Below, piece after piece: positions 17,888 to 26,748 of a stretch of DNA of 64,000 bases. The stretch is taken from contig NZ_CP040396.1 of assembly GCF_005577435.1 (NCBI RefSeq), positions 3,600,501 through 3,664,500 of the forward strand, read 5' to 3'. The first letter of the stretch is position 1; every line of letters starts with the position of its first letter. Source of the DNA: Paenibacillus algicola (GTDB lineage: Bacteria; Bacillota; Bacilli; Paenibacillales; Paenibacillaceae). Under the pieces are notes generated by a model, which saw only the letters and a list, made by a program, of their open reading frames with translations, made no database searches and was not told the DNA's origin. Position numbers and translations under genes: made by a program.

Positions 17888-18247
17888 CTAGCAAGGCTCC
17901 TCGCTCGGCTTGCCCGCATCGGTTGCTGTACGGAAGGAGCTGCCGCAGCCGCAGGTCACGGTGGCATTCGGGTTATGAATGGTGAAGCCGCCGGTCATTC
18001 CCGACTCTTCAAAATCAATTTCCAGGCCGTTCAGATACTTCACGCTTTCCTTATCGACCACCACTTTAAGGTCCTGCACATCCATATATACATCACTTTC
18101 CGTCTCGTCGTCGTCAAAGCCCATGGCATAGGAGAATCCGCTGCAGCCACCGGAAGTCACGCCCAGACGAAGGAACATATTCGGTAATTCCTGCTCAGAC
18201 AGCATCTCTTTCAGTCGCTCTGCTGCTGATTCGCTGATTGTAATCAT
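17888..18247 (-). CDS. A-type iron-sulfur cluster assembly protein (IscA/SufA family, YutM-like)
   Basis: A 119-residue HesB/IscA family carrier that holds and hands over Fe-S clusters. The three ligand cysteines are Cys35 (GGCSG), Cys99 and Cys101 (CGCGSSF). Strong AAGGAGG before the ATG. In B. subtilis the homologue yutM lies with yuzB, yutJ and yutI; homologues of all three lie within 4 kb here, so the block is conserved in content though rearranged. A C-terminal tail ending in Cys119 extends past the usual end. Confidence 0.93.
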   Translation of the reverse strand: MITISESAAERLKEMLSEQELPNMFLRLGVTSGGCSGFSYAMGFDDDETESDVYMDVQDLKVVVDKESVKYLNGLEIDFEESGMTGGFTIHNPNATVTCGCGSSFRTATDAGKPSEEPC

Positions 18248-18683
18248 AGGTATCCCTCCTTATCGCGTTTCATGTCTTAGTATACTCCAGATTACGACAT
18301 CCCTCAAGCCAGGGTCTCCCTGTCTACACGGCATCTCTAATGACTTTAAACAAGGATCATGCTTCCCTTCGGGCAAGCCAGCTTCTTCATCGTTTTCCTC
18401 TTGGTTTGTATTGCTCCATGCAGAGGTCGGGTTTATAATAGGGAGGAAACTTGAGAGGTCGAAGGCTGGATTACATGCCGTTATGCTCCCCAGTTTGCCC
18501 TGAGCCCATGGGCTGCGGCTGGTCTATAGTTGTATATTTTTTCACATATTATTGTAAATATAACGACTGCCTCCCATTGGTTGATGTACTTAGACAGCAG
18601 CGCGCCCGTGACGCGCACCAAGATACACAGATCTCCATCATGAAGGCATGCTTCGGGATCTGTCATAAGGAGGAAGGTATAGA
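18248..18683. other. Divergent upstream region of iscA-like gene and mqnE
   Basis: Promoter-bearing gap of 436 bases. A frame from a TTG at 18451 stays open to 18696 and has GGGAGGAAAC before it, but its composition (many Cys, Pro, Arg) and overlap with the mqnE start argue against a gene. If transcription starts at the 18434 TATAAT the mqnE leader is about 240 bases; I recognise no riboswitch in it. Confidence 0.4.
18411..18439 (+). promoter_or_regulatory. Candidate promoter of mqnE
   Basis: TATAAT (perfect) at 18434 with TTGCTC 17 bases upstream. Confidence 0.4.
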
Positions 18684-19790
18684 ATGTCTACCCTGATAAG
18701 TCCGGCCATGGACAAAAGAATGGCTGAGATCGTAGAAAAAGTTCAAAACGGAATCCGTCTCGATGTGGAAGACGGTGTATATTTATACCAAACGGATGAC
18801 CTTTTAACCCTGGGACAGCTGGCTAACGAAGCCAATCTGCGTAAAAACGGGAAAAAGGTTTATTTTATTGAGAACATGAGCCTGTATTTTACCAATGTGT
18901 GTGAATCTCACTGCGCCTTCTGCAATTTCCGAAAAGATCAGGGCGAGGAAGGCTCGTACACCCTCTCTGGTCCGGAGATGATTGAGTACGTCGAGCAGCA
19001 TTTTCATCCGGGAATCCGGGAATTTCATATCGTTGGCGGGCATAATAACCATGTTCCGTTTCAATACTATGTCGATTCCTTGAAAGCCCTCCATGAGCGT
19101 TTTCCAGAGGTTACCTTGAAGGCGTATACGGCTGCAGAGATTGAGTTCTTCACGCGAATCAGCGGACTTAGCATTGCAGAGGTGCTTCAAGAGCTCCAGA
19201 AAGCTGGGCTGAAGTCATTGACCGGCGGCGGCGCTGAGATTTTGTCCGATCAATACCGTCAAAAAATGAAAGTAGATAAAGCGAATGTCGATCAGTACCT
19301 GGAGGTGCACCGGACTGCGCATCAGCTTGGGATCCGTACGCACACGACGATGCTGTATGGATCGATCGAAAGTCATGAGGACCGGATTCGCCATATGATA
19401 CAAATTCGCGAGCTGCAGGACGAAACGAACGGCTTCATGGTGTTCATTCCGCTCTCTATGCAGCCGAAGAATAAGAATGCGGGCATTATGCGCCGCAACT
19501 CCGCTTATGAGGATCTGAAGACCATCGCGATCAGCCGCCTGATGCTGGACAACATCGATCATATCAAGGCGTACTTCATTAATATCGGTGCCCAGCTGAC
19601 CCAGGTGGCGCTGAGCTTCGGAGCCTCCGATGTGCATGGTACGATCCTGAAGGAGCGCATCAGCCACGCAGCCGGTGCCCTGACCCCGGAAGGCTTGACC
19701 CGCAAAGAGCTGGTCTGGCTGATCAAGGGTGCAGGCCGCATCCCGGTGGAGCGCGATACGTTTTACAATGAGATCATGGTTTACGAATAA
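18684..19790 (+). CDS. mqnE: Aminofutalosine synthase MqnE
   Basis: Radical SAM enzyme of the futalosine route to menaquinone: adds an adenosyl radical from SAM to the enolpyruvyl-benzoate intermediate, giving aminofutalosine. 368 residues. The CxxxCxxC cluster motif is CESHCAFC (Cys73, 77, 80); FHIVGGHNN and MLYGSIESHEDR are typical of MqnE/MqnC-like proteins, and the N-terminus fits MqnE. ATG behind AAGGAGGAAGG. The other mqn genes are not in this window, so quinone synthesis relies on distant loci. Supplies the quinone used by the neighbouring NADH dehydrogenases. Confidence 0.92.
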   Translation: MSTLISPAMDKRMAEIVEKVQNGIRLDVEDGVYLYQTDDLLTLGQLANEANLRKNGKKVYFIENMSLYFTNVCESHCAFCNFRKDQGEEGSYTLSGPEMIEYVEQHFHPGIREFHIVGGHNNHVPFQYYVDSLKALHERFPEVTLKAYTAAEIEFFTRISGLSIAEVLQELQKAGLKSLTGGGAEILSDQYRQKMKVDKANVDQYLEVHRTAHQLGIRTHTTMLYGSIESHEDRIRHMIQIRELQDETNGFMVFIPLSMQPKNKNAGIMRRNSAYEDLKTIAISRLMLDNIDHIKAYFINIGAQLTQVALSFGASDVHGTILKERISHAAGALTPEGLTRKELVWLIKGAGRIPVERDTFYNEIMVYE

Positions 19791-19901
19791 GCCGTTTATC
19801 GCTGCTTCATGCGGTTAAGAAGAAGTATAAGGACACCCCGGCCAAGGCACAGGCACCAGGATGATGACTGCAAGCTCTGGCCGGCAGAAAGGAAGACATA
19901 T

Positions 19902-20960
19902 ATGAAAAAGCTCGTCATACTCGGCGGAGGCTACGGCGGTCTTGCCTTGATTCAGGAATTATTCAGCAGCTATCTTCCTCATGACCTGGAGGTTGTGCTC
20001 ATTGACCGCATGCCTTATCAGGGACTAAAAACGGAATATTACGCACTGGCGGCAGGTACCGTTGCAGATACCGAGCTCCGCGTCCAGTTCCCTGAATACG
20101 ATAAGCTCACGATTCATTACGGAGAGGTTACCTCCATTGATCTGGAGCACAAACGCATTCACCTTCACCAGGAGGACCCGATGGAGTATGATCAGCTCGC
20201 CATTGCGCTGGGCTGTACAGATCAATACCACGGTGTGCCGGGTGCAGCAGAATATACGTGCAGTCTCCAGTCCTTCTCGGGGGCGAGAGAGTCTTATCTT
20301 CGCTTGAACAACCTGAAGCCCTATAGCCAAGTGCATATTGTGGGCGGCGGACTGAGTGGAATCGAGGTTGCTGCGGATCTGAGAGAGAGCCGGCCTGATC
20401 TGAACATCGCCATTCTGGACCGGGGTGCCCGGGTGCTTTCTTCTTTCCCGAATCGCCTGTCGGCCTACATTCAGCGTTGGTTTGCCGAGAACGACGTGAA
20501 CATTCTGTCCGGAGTATCGGTCTCACGCGTTGAACCGAACATGGTATATAACATTGAGCAGCCGATTGCCACAGACATTACGGTATGGACCGCGGGCATC
20601 CAACCGGTCGAGGTCGTGCAGAAGCTGGCATTGCCGAAGGATCGAAGCGGGCGTGTTATGCTGAATGAATGGTACCAGGTACCTTCACACCCTGAGGTTT
20701 ATGTCATTGGGGACTGTGCCAGCCTTCCGTTCGTGCCAAGTGCTCAGGCCGCTGGCGCCCAGGCGGAACAGATCGGCCATGTTTTGAAAGCGCTGTGGAA
20801 TGAAGAGAAGCCCAAGGTTCATCCTTTGAAGCTGAAGGGCACCCTCGGCTCTCTGGGCAAGCGTGCAGGCTTTGGCCTGATGGGCAAGACCTCCGTCATC
20901 GGACGAGTTCCCCGCCTGCTAAAGAGCGGCGTGCTGTGGAAGTCCAAGCGTCATTTCTAA
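19902..20960 (+). CDS. Type II NADH dehydrogenase-like protein (YutJ-like)
   Basis: A 352-residue FAD/NAD(P) oxidoreductase of the NDH-2 family. FAD motif GGGYGG (about 8-13), NAD motif GGGLSGIE, and VIGDCAS near the end. The ATG at 19902 follows AAAGGAAG; the frame is open further upstream but without a start signal. It lies 111 bases after mqnE in the same direction. It is shorter than the YumB-like enzyme and corresponds by context to B. subtilis YutJ, whose exact electron acceptor is unclear. Confidence 0.88.
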   Translation: MKKLVILGGGYGGLALIQELFSSYLPHDLEVVLIDRMPYQGLKTEYYALAAGTVADTELRVQFPEYDKLTIHYGEVTSIDLEHKRIHLHQEDPMEYDQLAIALGCTDQYHGVPGAAEYTCSLQSFSGARESYLRLNNLKPYSQVHIVGGGLSGIEVAADLRESRPDLNIAILDRGARVLSSFPNRLSAYIQRWFAENDVNILSGVSVSRVEPNMVYNIEQPIATDITVWTAGIQPVEVVQKLALPKDRSGRVMLNEWYQVPSHPEVYVIGDCASLPFVPSAQAAGAQAEQIGHVLKALWNEEKPKVHPLKLKGTLGSLGKRAGFGLMGKTSVIGRVPRLLKSGVLWKSKRHF

Positions 20961-21017
20961 TTCGGCTCTTTCGCAGCTGAATGCGCCGCCAAGCCAAGGA
21001 ACAGGGAGCTCTTCCTG

Positions 21018-21254
21018 TTATTTCGTTTCCAGCTCCCGCAGCCGTTTCAGGACAGCAGCATACAGCTCTTTCGCGGTTGGCGCTTCTACTTCCTCGTTGT
21101 TGACAAGCGCAAACGGTGTTTGGTCACATTGGCCGCAGCTCGTCAGGCATCCGTATTCAATGACGCTGCACAGTCCCTGCTCTTCTAGCGGACGCAACGC
21201 TCGATCCGTTCCATAACTGGTGTTGCCGGCACAAAATTCAACAATTCTTTTCAT
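21018..21254 (-). CDS. YuzB-like cysteine protein (DUF1450)
   Basis: A 78-residue protein with a thioredoxin-like pattern: VEFCAGN at the N-terminus and GCLTSCGQC in the middle. These cysteines are conserved in the YuzB/DUF1450 family, where a metal or Fe-S role has been suggested by context but not shown. The ATG at 21254 is preceded by a weak AGGCAGG. Divergent from the NifU-like gene, convergent with the YutJ-like gene, matching the yutM-yuzB-yutJ-yutI grouping of Bacillus. Confidence 0.82.
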   Translation of the reverse strand: MKRIVEFCAGNTSYGTDRALRPLEEQGLCSVIEYGCLTSCGQCDQTPFALVNNEEVEAPTAKELYAAVLKRLRELETK

Positions 21255-21335
21255 TTGTAACAACCTGCCTTCAGATTGGCATTTTAATTTTCATCTATTT
21301 GTACTATAATATATGGAGGAAAGGAGTTGATCAAG

Positions 21336-21581
21336 ATGAGCGAGAACACACAAACCACCGTTTACGATGAAGTGGCAGAAGTGCTCGATAAGCTTCGTCC
21401 GTTCCTGCAGCGTGATGGCGGTGACGTTGAGCTGGTCGACGTTGAAGACGGTATCGTTAAGCTGAAGCTGGTAGGTGCCTGCGGTAGCTGCCCAAGCTCC
21501 ACGATTACACTGAAAGCCGGTATTGAGCGTGCACTGGTTGAAGAAGTGGAAGGCATTGAGGAAGTTGTTCAGGTATTCTGA
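21336..21581 (+). CDS. NifU-like Fe-S scaffold protein (YutI-like)
   Basis: An 81-residue NifU C-terminal-domain protein (Nfu type) that carries Fe-S clusters to target enzymes. Conserved ligands Cys49 and Cys52 in CGSCPSST, preceded by [19 protein letters not shown] behind AAAGGAG with nine-base spacing. A perfect TATAAT lies at 21305-21310, about 25 bases before the start, without a clear -35. Nfu proteins supply LipA; lipA is in this window at 52209. Confidence 0.94.
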   Translation: MSENTQTTVYDEVAEVLDKLRPFLQRDGGDVELVDVEDGIVKLKLVGACGSCPSSTITLKAGIERALVEEVEGIEEVVQVF

Positions 21582-21597
21582 TCCATATAAGCTGAAG

Positions 21598-21629
21598 AGC
21601 CTTGGTCCATAACGGATCAAGGCTTTTTT
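21598..21629 (+). terminator. Terminator after NifU-like gene
   Basis: AGCCTTGGTCC and GGATCAAGGCT form a stem with one mismatch, followed by TTTTTT. Confidence 0.9.
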
Positions 21630-21645
21630 TATTCTCATGTATGGA

Positions 21646-22422
21646 TCAGGGCTGTGAAGCAATCTTGGGTCGAATGGGGTCCAGACCGCCGGAAATGTCC
21701 ATAATGTTGCCGGTAATGAAATCGGAATGATCCATGCACAGAAACTCAATCACCCGTGCGATATCCTCTCCGCTGCCAGAGCGTCCGCGCGGGGTATCAC
21801 TGTCGCTAATGCCAGCCACCTCAGCGATACTCTTCTCTTTGTTCGCTCCGCGAATATCTCCAGGACAGATCATATTGACGGTAATCCCGTAAGGAGCCTC
21901 TTCAACCGCCAGCGTTTTCGTAAATGAAACCAGTCCGACCTTCGCTGCTGCATATACAGATCTGTGTGGCCAGGAACGGGCTTCTCCGGCATGACCAAAC
22001 CCGAAATGAATGATCCGTCCCCACTTCTTCTCCCGCATAGAGGGCAGTACCATATGATCCAGGAGCATCACTCCCGTCAGATTGCCGTTCACCAGATGAA
22101 TAATTTCCTCGGACGTATATTGCGAGAACAATCTCCGCTCGCGGATAAATGGTCCCGCATTGTTCACCAGAATATCCACCGTACCCAGGTGCTGCTCAGT
22201 TTCCTCAGCCAGATGCTCCAGATCCTCCTGCTTTGCGACATCGGCCCGGACTGCAATGGCTCTGACACCGAGAGCTTCGATCTCGCTCTTCAGGGCGTAA
22301 GCTTGTTCTTGACTATTCACATAATTGATAGCAATATGGCATCCCTGACGGGCGAGGGATAATGCTGTCATTTTTCCCAAACCGGTTGCACTGCCCGTAA
22401 CCAGCGCTACTTTTCCCTTCAA
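21646..22422 (-). CDS. Short-chain dehydrogenase/reductase, atypical active site
   Basis: A 258-residue Rossmann-fold protein: TGSATGLG (about 9-16) for NAD(P), NNAGP, and the catalytic YAAAK pair. The segment where the catalytic serine normally sits (NISS) reads HFGFG, so that serine is missing. Start is TTG at 22422 after GGAGGAAGG. It resembles the FabG/YmfI-like SDRs; substrate unknown. It lies downstream of the polyketide cassette in the same direction but behind a strong hairpin, so it is probably separate. Confidence 0.85.
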   Translation of the reverse strand: MKGKVALVTGSATGLGKMTALSLARQGCHIAINYVNSQEQAYALKSEIEALGVRAIAVRADVAKQEDLEHLAEETEQHLGTVDILVNNAGPFIRERRLFSQYTSEEIIHLVNGNLTGVMLLDHMVLPSMREKKWGRIIHFGFGHAGEARSWPHRSVYAAAKVGLVSFTKTLAVEEAPYGITVNMICPGDIRGANKEKSIAEVAGISDSDTPRGRSGSGEDIARVIEFLCMDHSDFITGNIMDISGGLDPIRPKIASQP

Positions 22423-22508
22423 AGGTCCTTCCTCCTCCGGCTTAGTCTCTTCTTCATTCTCAGTATAAAAGATTTCCTTGGAACGCTCAACAAACGCTCC
22501 ATAAAGTC

Positions 22509-22560
22509 AATAAAGGCATGACTGCCGGCTTGCTGCTCCCGGCCAGTTCATGCCTTTATG
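22509..22560. terminator. Terminator after polyketide cassette
   Basis: AATAAAGGCATGA pairs with TCATGCCTTTAT, with GCCGG/CCGGC inside. It lies between the FAD oxidoreductase stop and the SDR gene. Confidence 0.8.
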
Positions 22561-22576
22561 ATTGATGAGATCCCTG

Positions 22577-23734
22577 CTATGCATTTCGGCTTAACAAGCC
22601 GGTTTCCGGCAAGCGGGTCGCTTTAACGAGATAGGAGGAGATAACCGGAAATCTCTTCGCCAGCTCGGGATACCAAACATTCGTTTTGGCAAATGCAAGC
22701 CGTTGAATCATCCGCGCCCGCCGCAGCAGGCTGCCGAATTGGGCTTCGGCCTCTCTGGTGTAGCCGCTTCTCCATTCCTCCAGAGACAGCTCCCCATTGA
22801 GATACTGACTGGTCAAGCGGCTGCACAGCAGTGAGGAGCGCAGTGCAATCGACATACCGTCTCCACACAGGGGGGGAATCATCATCATAGCGTCCCCGAC
22901 ATGCGGAAAGTCTGACCAGGGCTCAGGGGCATCCGATAGCCGCACGGGGGCAATGGAAACCTGCGTGCCTTCAACGGGAACGGCCTCCTGAAGCCTGGCT
23001 GCCAGCTTGGGATTAGACTGGGCGGCAGCCTGCAGAATGTCCTGCACGGATTTACCGGCAGCCTGCACAGATTTCAGGGTCAGCAATGCCGCGATGTTTA
23101 CTTTTCCGCCCTCAATGGCATTGATTCCGGTGTAGCCCCCCTCGCAAAAATACAGCTCTACCTCCGGTCCTAATGTGAGCCCCGTATAATGTGATTTCAC
23201 ACCGACATAGACCGTCTGATCTCTGTACTGATCCTCGGTATTGGGAACGAATTTCGGCTTTCTAGTTCCGTGGGCAGCAATCACGGCGCGAGTATGGTAC
23301 AGCACCTCCTCCTCACCGGTCTTGATGCCGATCTGGTAAGTTCCATCCGCGTCCTGCACAATGGAGGTGACGTTACTCTTCGTCCGTATTTCTGCGCCTG
23401 CAGCAAGCGCTCTTGCATGAAGCAATGTATCCAGCTCATAGCGGCTGATGCCCCAGGCCTCACCTGGCAGCGAGGCTTCCATCTCCCCGCCTTGGGGCAT
23501 CACGATTCTTGCTTTGGAGATCGGACTTGGTGAGATTACTGTCAGCTGGGGCACAATCCCCAGATACTCCAGCATCTCTTTCGTTTCCGGTGACATAAAT
23601 TCACCGCAGGTCTTATGCCGGGGGAATTCCTGACGATCCAGCAGCAGCGTACGATGGCCCTGCTGCGCCAGCTGTATAGCCGTGCTGGCTCCGGCAATAC
23701 CTGCTCCAATAATAACGGCGTCCCAACTATGCAT
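22577..23734 (-). CDS. FAD-dependent oxidoreductase, geranylgeranyl reductase/monooxygenase-like
   Basis: A 385-residue flavoprotein with GAGIAGASTA (about 10-19), the RHKTCGEFMSP segment and the GDAMMMIPPLCGDGMSIAL block, the FAD-binding features of the geranylgeranyl reductase/PHBH-like family. It is the third gene of a type III polyketide cassette and overlaps the methyltransferase end. Start choice: ATG at 23734 is 13 bases after AAAGGAG; a GTG at 23746 sits too close to it. It probably oxidises or reduces the polyketide product; the exact reaction cannot be read from sequence. Confidence 0.88.
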   Translation of the reverse strand: MHSWDAVIIGAGIAGASTAIQLAQQGHRTLLLDRQEFPRHKTCGEFMSPETKEMLEYLGIVPQLTVISPSPISKARIVMPQGGEMEASLPGEAWGISRYELDTLLHARALAAGAEIRTKSNVTSIVQDADGTYQIGIKTGEEEVLYHTRAVIAAHGTRKPKFVPNTEDQYRDQTVYVGVKSHYTGLTLGPEVELYFCEGGYTGINAIEGGKVNIAALLTLKSVQAAGKSVQDILQAAAQSNPKLAARLQEAVPVEGTQVSIAPVRLSDAPEPWSDFPHVGDAMMMIPPLCGDGMSIALRSSLLCSRLTSQYLNGELSLEEWRSGYTREAEAQFGSLLRRARMIQRLAFAKTNVWYPELAKRFPVISSYLVKATRLPETGLLSRNA

Positions 23735-24479
23735 ATCCGATTCCACTCTCCTTTCCTCCCGGCTTCAAGGGATGCGGAATGACTACCGCATAGCGGAACA
23801 GAGGCTTCCAGGAGAACGTCATCGTTTCATGGTTCAGCCGGCGCTTCAGCTCCTTCCAGTCTCTCGCAGTAAATCCCTTGGCTACGGACAACGGGCCGTC
23901 ATGCCGAATGTAGCGGTTACGGGAAATCAGCCGGGTTGTCAGCCAAACTGCAGTGTAGGAAACCTGATGCCTGTGAATATCATTGATCACAACACCATAC
24001 CGGGAGGCGCGAAGCATATGAGAGACGATGTCTACCAGCTCGTCCCCGTCAAAATGGTGTACGAATTGGGAGCCAGTAACAATATCAGCCGAGGCATCCG
24101 GAAGATCGCGCACGTCCGCACGCTGAACCTGAATCCGCGGCTCATCCTTGAACAAGGCCGCGGCTTCCTGACACGCCTCTTCGGTGAGGTCGACGAGGAT
24201 AATATGCAGCTCCACTCCCCGGCTGTCTGCCCATTCCAGCAGCTTCCGATTGACGTCACCGGAGCCTGCGCCTACATCCAGAACACTCAAGGACGCCGGG
24301 CTGCCCATCATTCTCCACAGCTTTTCCACGCCATAGCGTGTCGGTCCGGGAGCCGCGAATATTTTGTTCAAGCGCCTTAAATGCACCAGCGCCTCGCTCA
24401 GCTCTGCCCCGCCCATGGAGAAGTCATCCATTAACTCGTCTTCCTTCGCCCGGCTCGATAAATTCCTAAAGATAGACAT
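23727..24479 (-). CDS. SAM-dependent methyltransferase in polyketide cassette
   Basis: A 250-residue class I methyltransferase: VLDVGAGSGDVNRKL (SAM motif I, about 65-79) and LVDLTEEA (motif II), then SQFVHHFDGDELV. The start at 24479 overlaps the polyketide synthase end by 14 bases, so the two are coupled. It likely O- or C-methylates the polyketide. The next gene again overlaps, giving a tight three-gene unit. Confidence 0.88.
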   Translation of the reverse strand: MSIFRNLSSRAKEDELMDDFSMGGAELSEALVHLRRLNKIFAAPGPTRYGVEKLWRMMGSPASLSVLDVGAGSGDVNRKLLEWADSRGVELHIILVDLTEEACQEAAALFKDEPRIQVQRADVRDLPDASADIVTGSQFVHHFDGDELVDIVSHMLRASRYGVVINDIHRHQVSYTAVWLTTRLISRNRYIRHDGPLSVAKGFTARDWKELKRRLNHETMTFSWKPLFRYAVVIPHPLKPGGKESGIGYA

Positions 24480-25629
24480 GGTCCGCCTCCGACTCGGATG
24501 CCACCTTTGCCGCAATATATTCAAAGCGCATAAGCTCGGCTGTCAGGCCAGGGCCGAACGCCATGGCTACTCCGTTCTGAGCGGCGCTGCTTTGGGCTTT
24601 AAGGTCCCGGCGCATGGCATCCAGTACGAAGAGAATGGTACAGGAGGACAGATTCCCGGCGGTACGCAGAATCTCGCGGCTGAACCGGGTTTGATCCTCC
24701 CGCAGACTCATTACCTCTTCCACGGAGTCCACAATCCCTCTTCCGCCAGGGTGAATGGCCCACAGTTCAGGAAGCTCCTCTCCTTCAAAGAGACGCTCCA
24801 TTTCCGGAGCAATATATTGTCCCAGCAGTCTCGGAATCCGCGGCGACAGATATAGATCAAAGCCGAAATTGCCAACCTCCCAGGTCATATCCTCTGTGGT
24901 GTCCGGCAGCAGCACTGAATATCCTCTACCCAGCTGGAAATAATGGCGGCTGTTTTCATCTGCGTGGCCAATGACGCAGGATGCCGAAGCATCGCCGAAG
25001 AAGGAGGCCGCAAACAGAGCTTCCTTCTCCATCACAGGCTGGAAGTGCAAGGTACACAGCTCTACACAGACGACAAGCACAGTCGATCCTGGTGCTCCCT
25101 GCACGACATCCCTTGCCATCTGAATTGCTTTGAGACCTGCAGCACAGCCTTGGAAAATAACCGGCAAACGATTAACCCTTGGCGACAGGCCCAGCTGCGA
25201 GATCAGTGTCACATCAAGACCCGGAAGGTATTGCCCCGTACAGCTGACTGTAATGAGATGGGTAATGGATTCCGGATGCGTACCTGCATCCTTCAGCGCT
25301 TTCTGAGCAGCTTCAAGGGCGAGCGGAGGCGCTTCTCTTTTATATGTATCCATTCGTTCTTCTGTGGTCGGTATCCCGCTGGCATCTCCGGTAGGAAGAT
25401 ACTTGCAGTCCTCGGCAGCTCCTGTATAGCTTGGCTCTACTGTATATCGGTTATCCACTCCGCAGGAGTTAAAAATCCTTCTTGCAAAGCGCGCCAGATC
25501 CGGCTTGTCCTGCAGATGGGAAGTTAGCAGATTGGTGATGTCAGGCTGAGGAACCTGATGAGCCGGCAGCGCTGTACCGAATCCCAGGATTGAGGCTTGC
25601 TGTGGATTTGTTTGAGGATTAGGGTTCAT
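24466..25629 (-). CDS. Type III polyketide synthase (chalcone/stilbene synthase family)
   Basis: A 387-residue homodimeric ketosynthase that extends an acyl-CoA starter with malonyl-CoA and cyclises the chain. The catalytic triad is complete: Cys162 (FQGCAAG), His293 (AIHPGGRG) and Asn326 (AGNLSSCT). ATG follows AGGAGGT at eight bases. First gene of the cassette with a methyltransferase and a flavoprotein. Similar cassettes make alkylpyrones or alkylresorcinols in other bacteria; the product here is unknown. No clear promoter seen upstream. Confidence 0.93.
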   Translation of the reverse strand: MNPNPQTNPQQASILGFGTALPAHQVPQPDITNLLTSHLQDKPDLARFARRIFNSCGVDNRYTVEPSYTGAAEDCKYLPTGDASGIPTTEERMDTYKREAPPLALEAAQKALKDAGTHPESITHLITVSCTGQYLPGLDVTLISQLGLSPRVNRLPVIFQGCAAGLKAIQMARDVVQGAPGSTVLVVCVELCTLHFQPVMEKEALFAASFFGDASASCVIGHADENSRHYFQLGRGYSVLLPDTTEDMTWEVGNFGFDLYLSPRIPRLLGQYIAPEMERLFEGEELPELWAIHPGGRGIVDSVEEVMSLREDQTRFSREILRTAGNLSSCTILFVLDAMRRDLKAQSSAAQNGVAMAFGPGLTAELMRFEYIAAKVASESEADHVYL

Positions 25630-25765
25630 GAAAATGACCTCCTGAAATATGAATTCGTCGTTACCGTAAACAAGCTCTTCGCCAACGATAAGCCGCCTAA
25701 TGACTTTATTATGCCGTTATTGAACCTATTTACCCTGAACCACTTAAAAGGAATCTCACCCACTA

Positions 25766-25807
25766 TAAAAAATACAGCGACTCCGTAAAGTTTCCGGGCC
25801 GCTGTAT
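25766..25807 (-). terminator. Terminator after metQ
   Basis: On the minus strand ATACAGCG pairs with CGCTGTAT, then TTTTTTATA. It ends the methionine transporter operon before the polyketide cassette. Confidence 0.88.
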
Positions 25808-25853
25808 GCTCATTTCCATGAATTTGTTGGATCGACATCTGGCTTTTGCCGTT

Positions 25854-26699
25854 TTAGAATGCCGGGATAATAGATCCTTTGAACTGCTCTTCGATAAAAG
25901 TCTTCATCTCTGCCGAGGTCAGTGCCTCTGCCAGCTTCTGAATCGCTTCAGAATCCTTGTTGTCCGAGCGGGCAACAAGCAGGTTGGCATAAGGGTTATC
26001 CTTGTCCTCAATGACCAGCGCATCCTCTAGCGGATTCAAGCCCGCTTCCAGCGCATAGTTCGTATTAATGACTGCCGCATCCATCTCGTCCAGCATCCGG
26101 GGCAGCATCGCTGCATCAACCTCTTTAAACTCCAGGTTTTTCGGGTTGCCGGTAATATCCTTGGCGGTTACAGCCAGATTGCTGTCATCCTCCAGCTGAA
26201 TAACACCATGCTTGGCCAGCAGAAGCAGGGCACGTCCTCCGTTTGAAGGATCGTTTGGAATGGCAATGACTGCACCGTCCTTCAGATCGTCCAAAGACTC
26301 TACCTGATTGGAGTAAGCTCCCATCGGCTCCACATGCACCGCAGTAACTGGAGCGAGATCGAAGCCGCGCTGCTCGATTTCGCCGTCCAGATACGGCTTG
26401 TGCTGAAAGAAGTTGGCATCGATTTCTTTCTGGTCGGTCTGCTGGTTAAACTGGACATAATCCGTGAATTCGATAATTTCAAGCTGAATGCCTTCTTGCT
26501 CCAGCACCGGCTTGACGTGCTCCAGAATTTGCGAGTGAGGCTGTGGCGATGCCCCTACACGCAGAGTGACGGTTTCACTTGCAGCTCCGTCTTTAGATCC
26601 GGCATCCGAGCCGGTGCTTTCTTTTTCAGTGTCTGTCCCGCAAGCCGCAAGCACCAGAAGCATAGCCAGGGTCAAGATCATTACATTCCATTTTTTCAT
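25854..26699 (-). CDS. metQ: Methionine ABC transporter binding lipoprotein
   Basis: A 281-residue MetQ/NlpA family lipoprotein binding methionine outside the membrane. Signal peptide with lipobox LVLAAC, then an acidic Ser/Gly linker, then TLRVGASPQPHSQILEHVKP and FFQHKPYLD, both typical of MetQ. The ATG at 26699 follows GGAGG; an upstream in-frame start lacks a site. Last gene of metN-metP-metQ, under control of the SAM riboswitch at the head of the operon. Confidence 0.95.
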   Translation of the reverse strand: MKKWNVMILTLAMLLVLAACGTDTEKESTGSDAGSKDGAASETVTLRVGASPQPHSQILEHVKPVLEQEGIQLEIIEFTDYVQFNQQTDQKEIDANFFQHKPYLDGEIEQRGFDLAPVTAVHVEPMGAYSNQVESLDDLKDGAVIAIPNDPSNGGRALLLLAKHGVIQLEDDSNLAVTAKDITGNPKNLEFKEVDAAMLPRMLDEMDAAVINTNYALEAGLNPLEDALVIEDKDNPYANLLVARSDNKDSEAIQKLAEALTSAEMKTFIEEQFKGSIIPAF

Positions 26700-26748
26700 C
26701 TCGTTATATCCTCCAATATTTATAAATTTCACTTTTTTCTGCTTATGC

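Noticed and set aside
18451..18696. 81-codon frame upstream of mqnE with GGGAGGAAAC before a TTG
   Set aside because: Cys/Pro/Arg-heavy composition, and it overlaps the mqnE start and ribosome-binding site in another frame. Kept only as a possible leader.
24364..24855. Plus-strand frames over the polyketide cassette
   Set aside because: Antisense to three overlapping genes with clear families.
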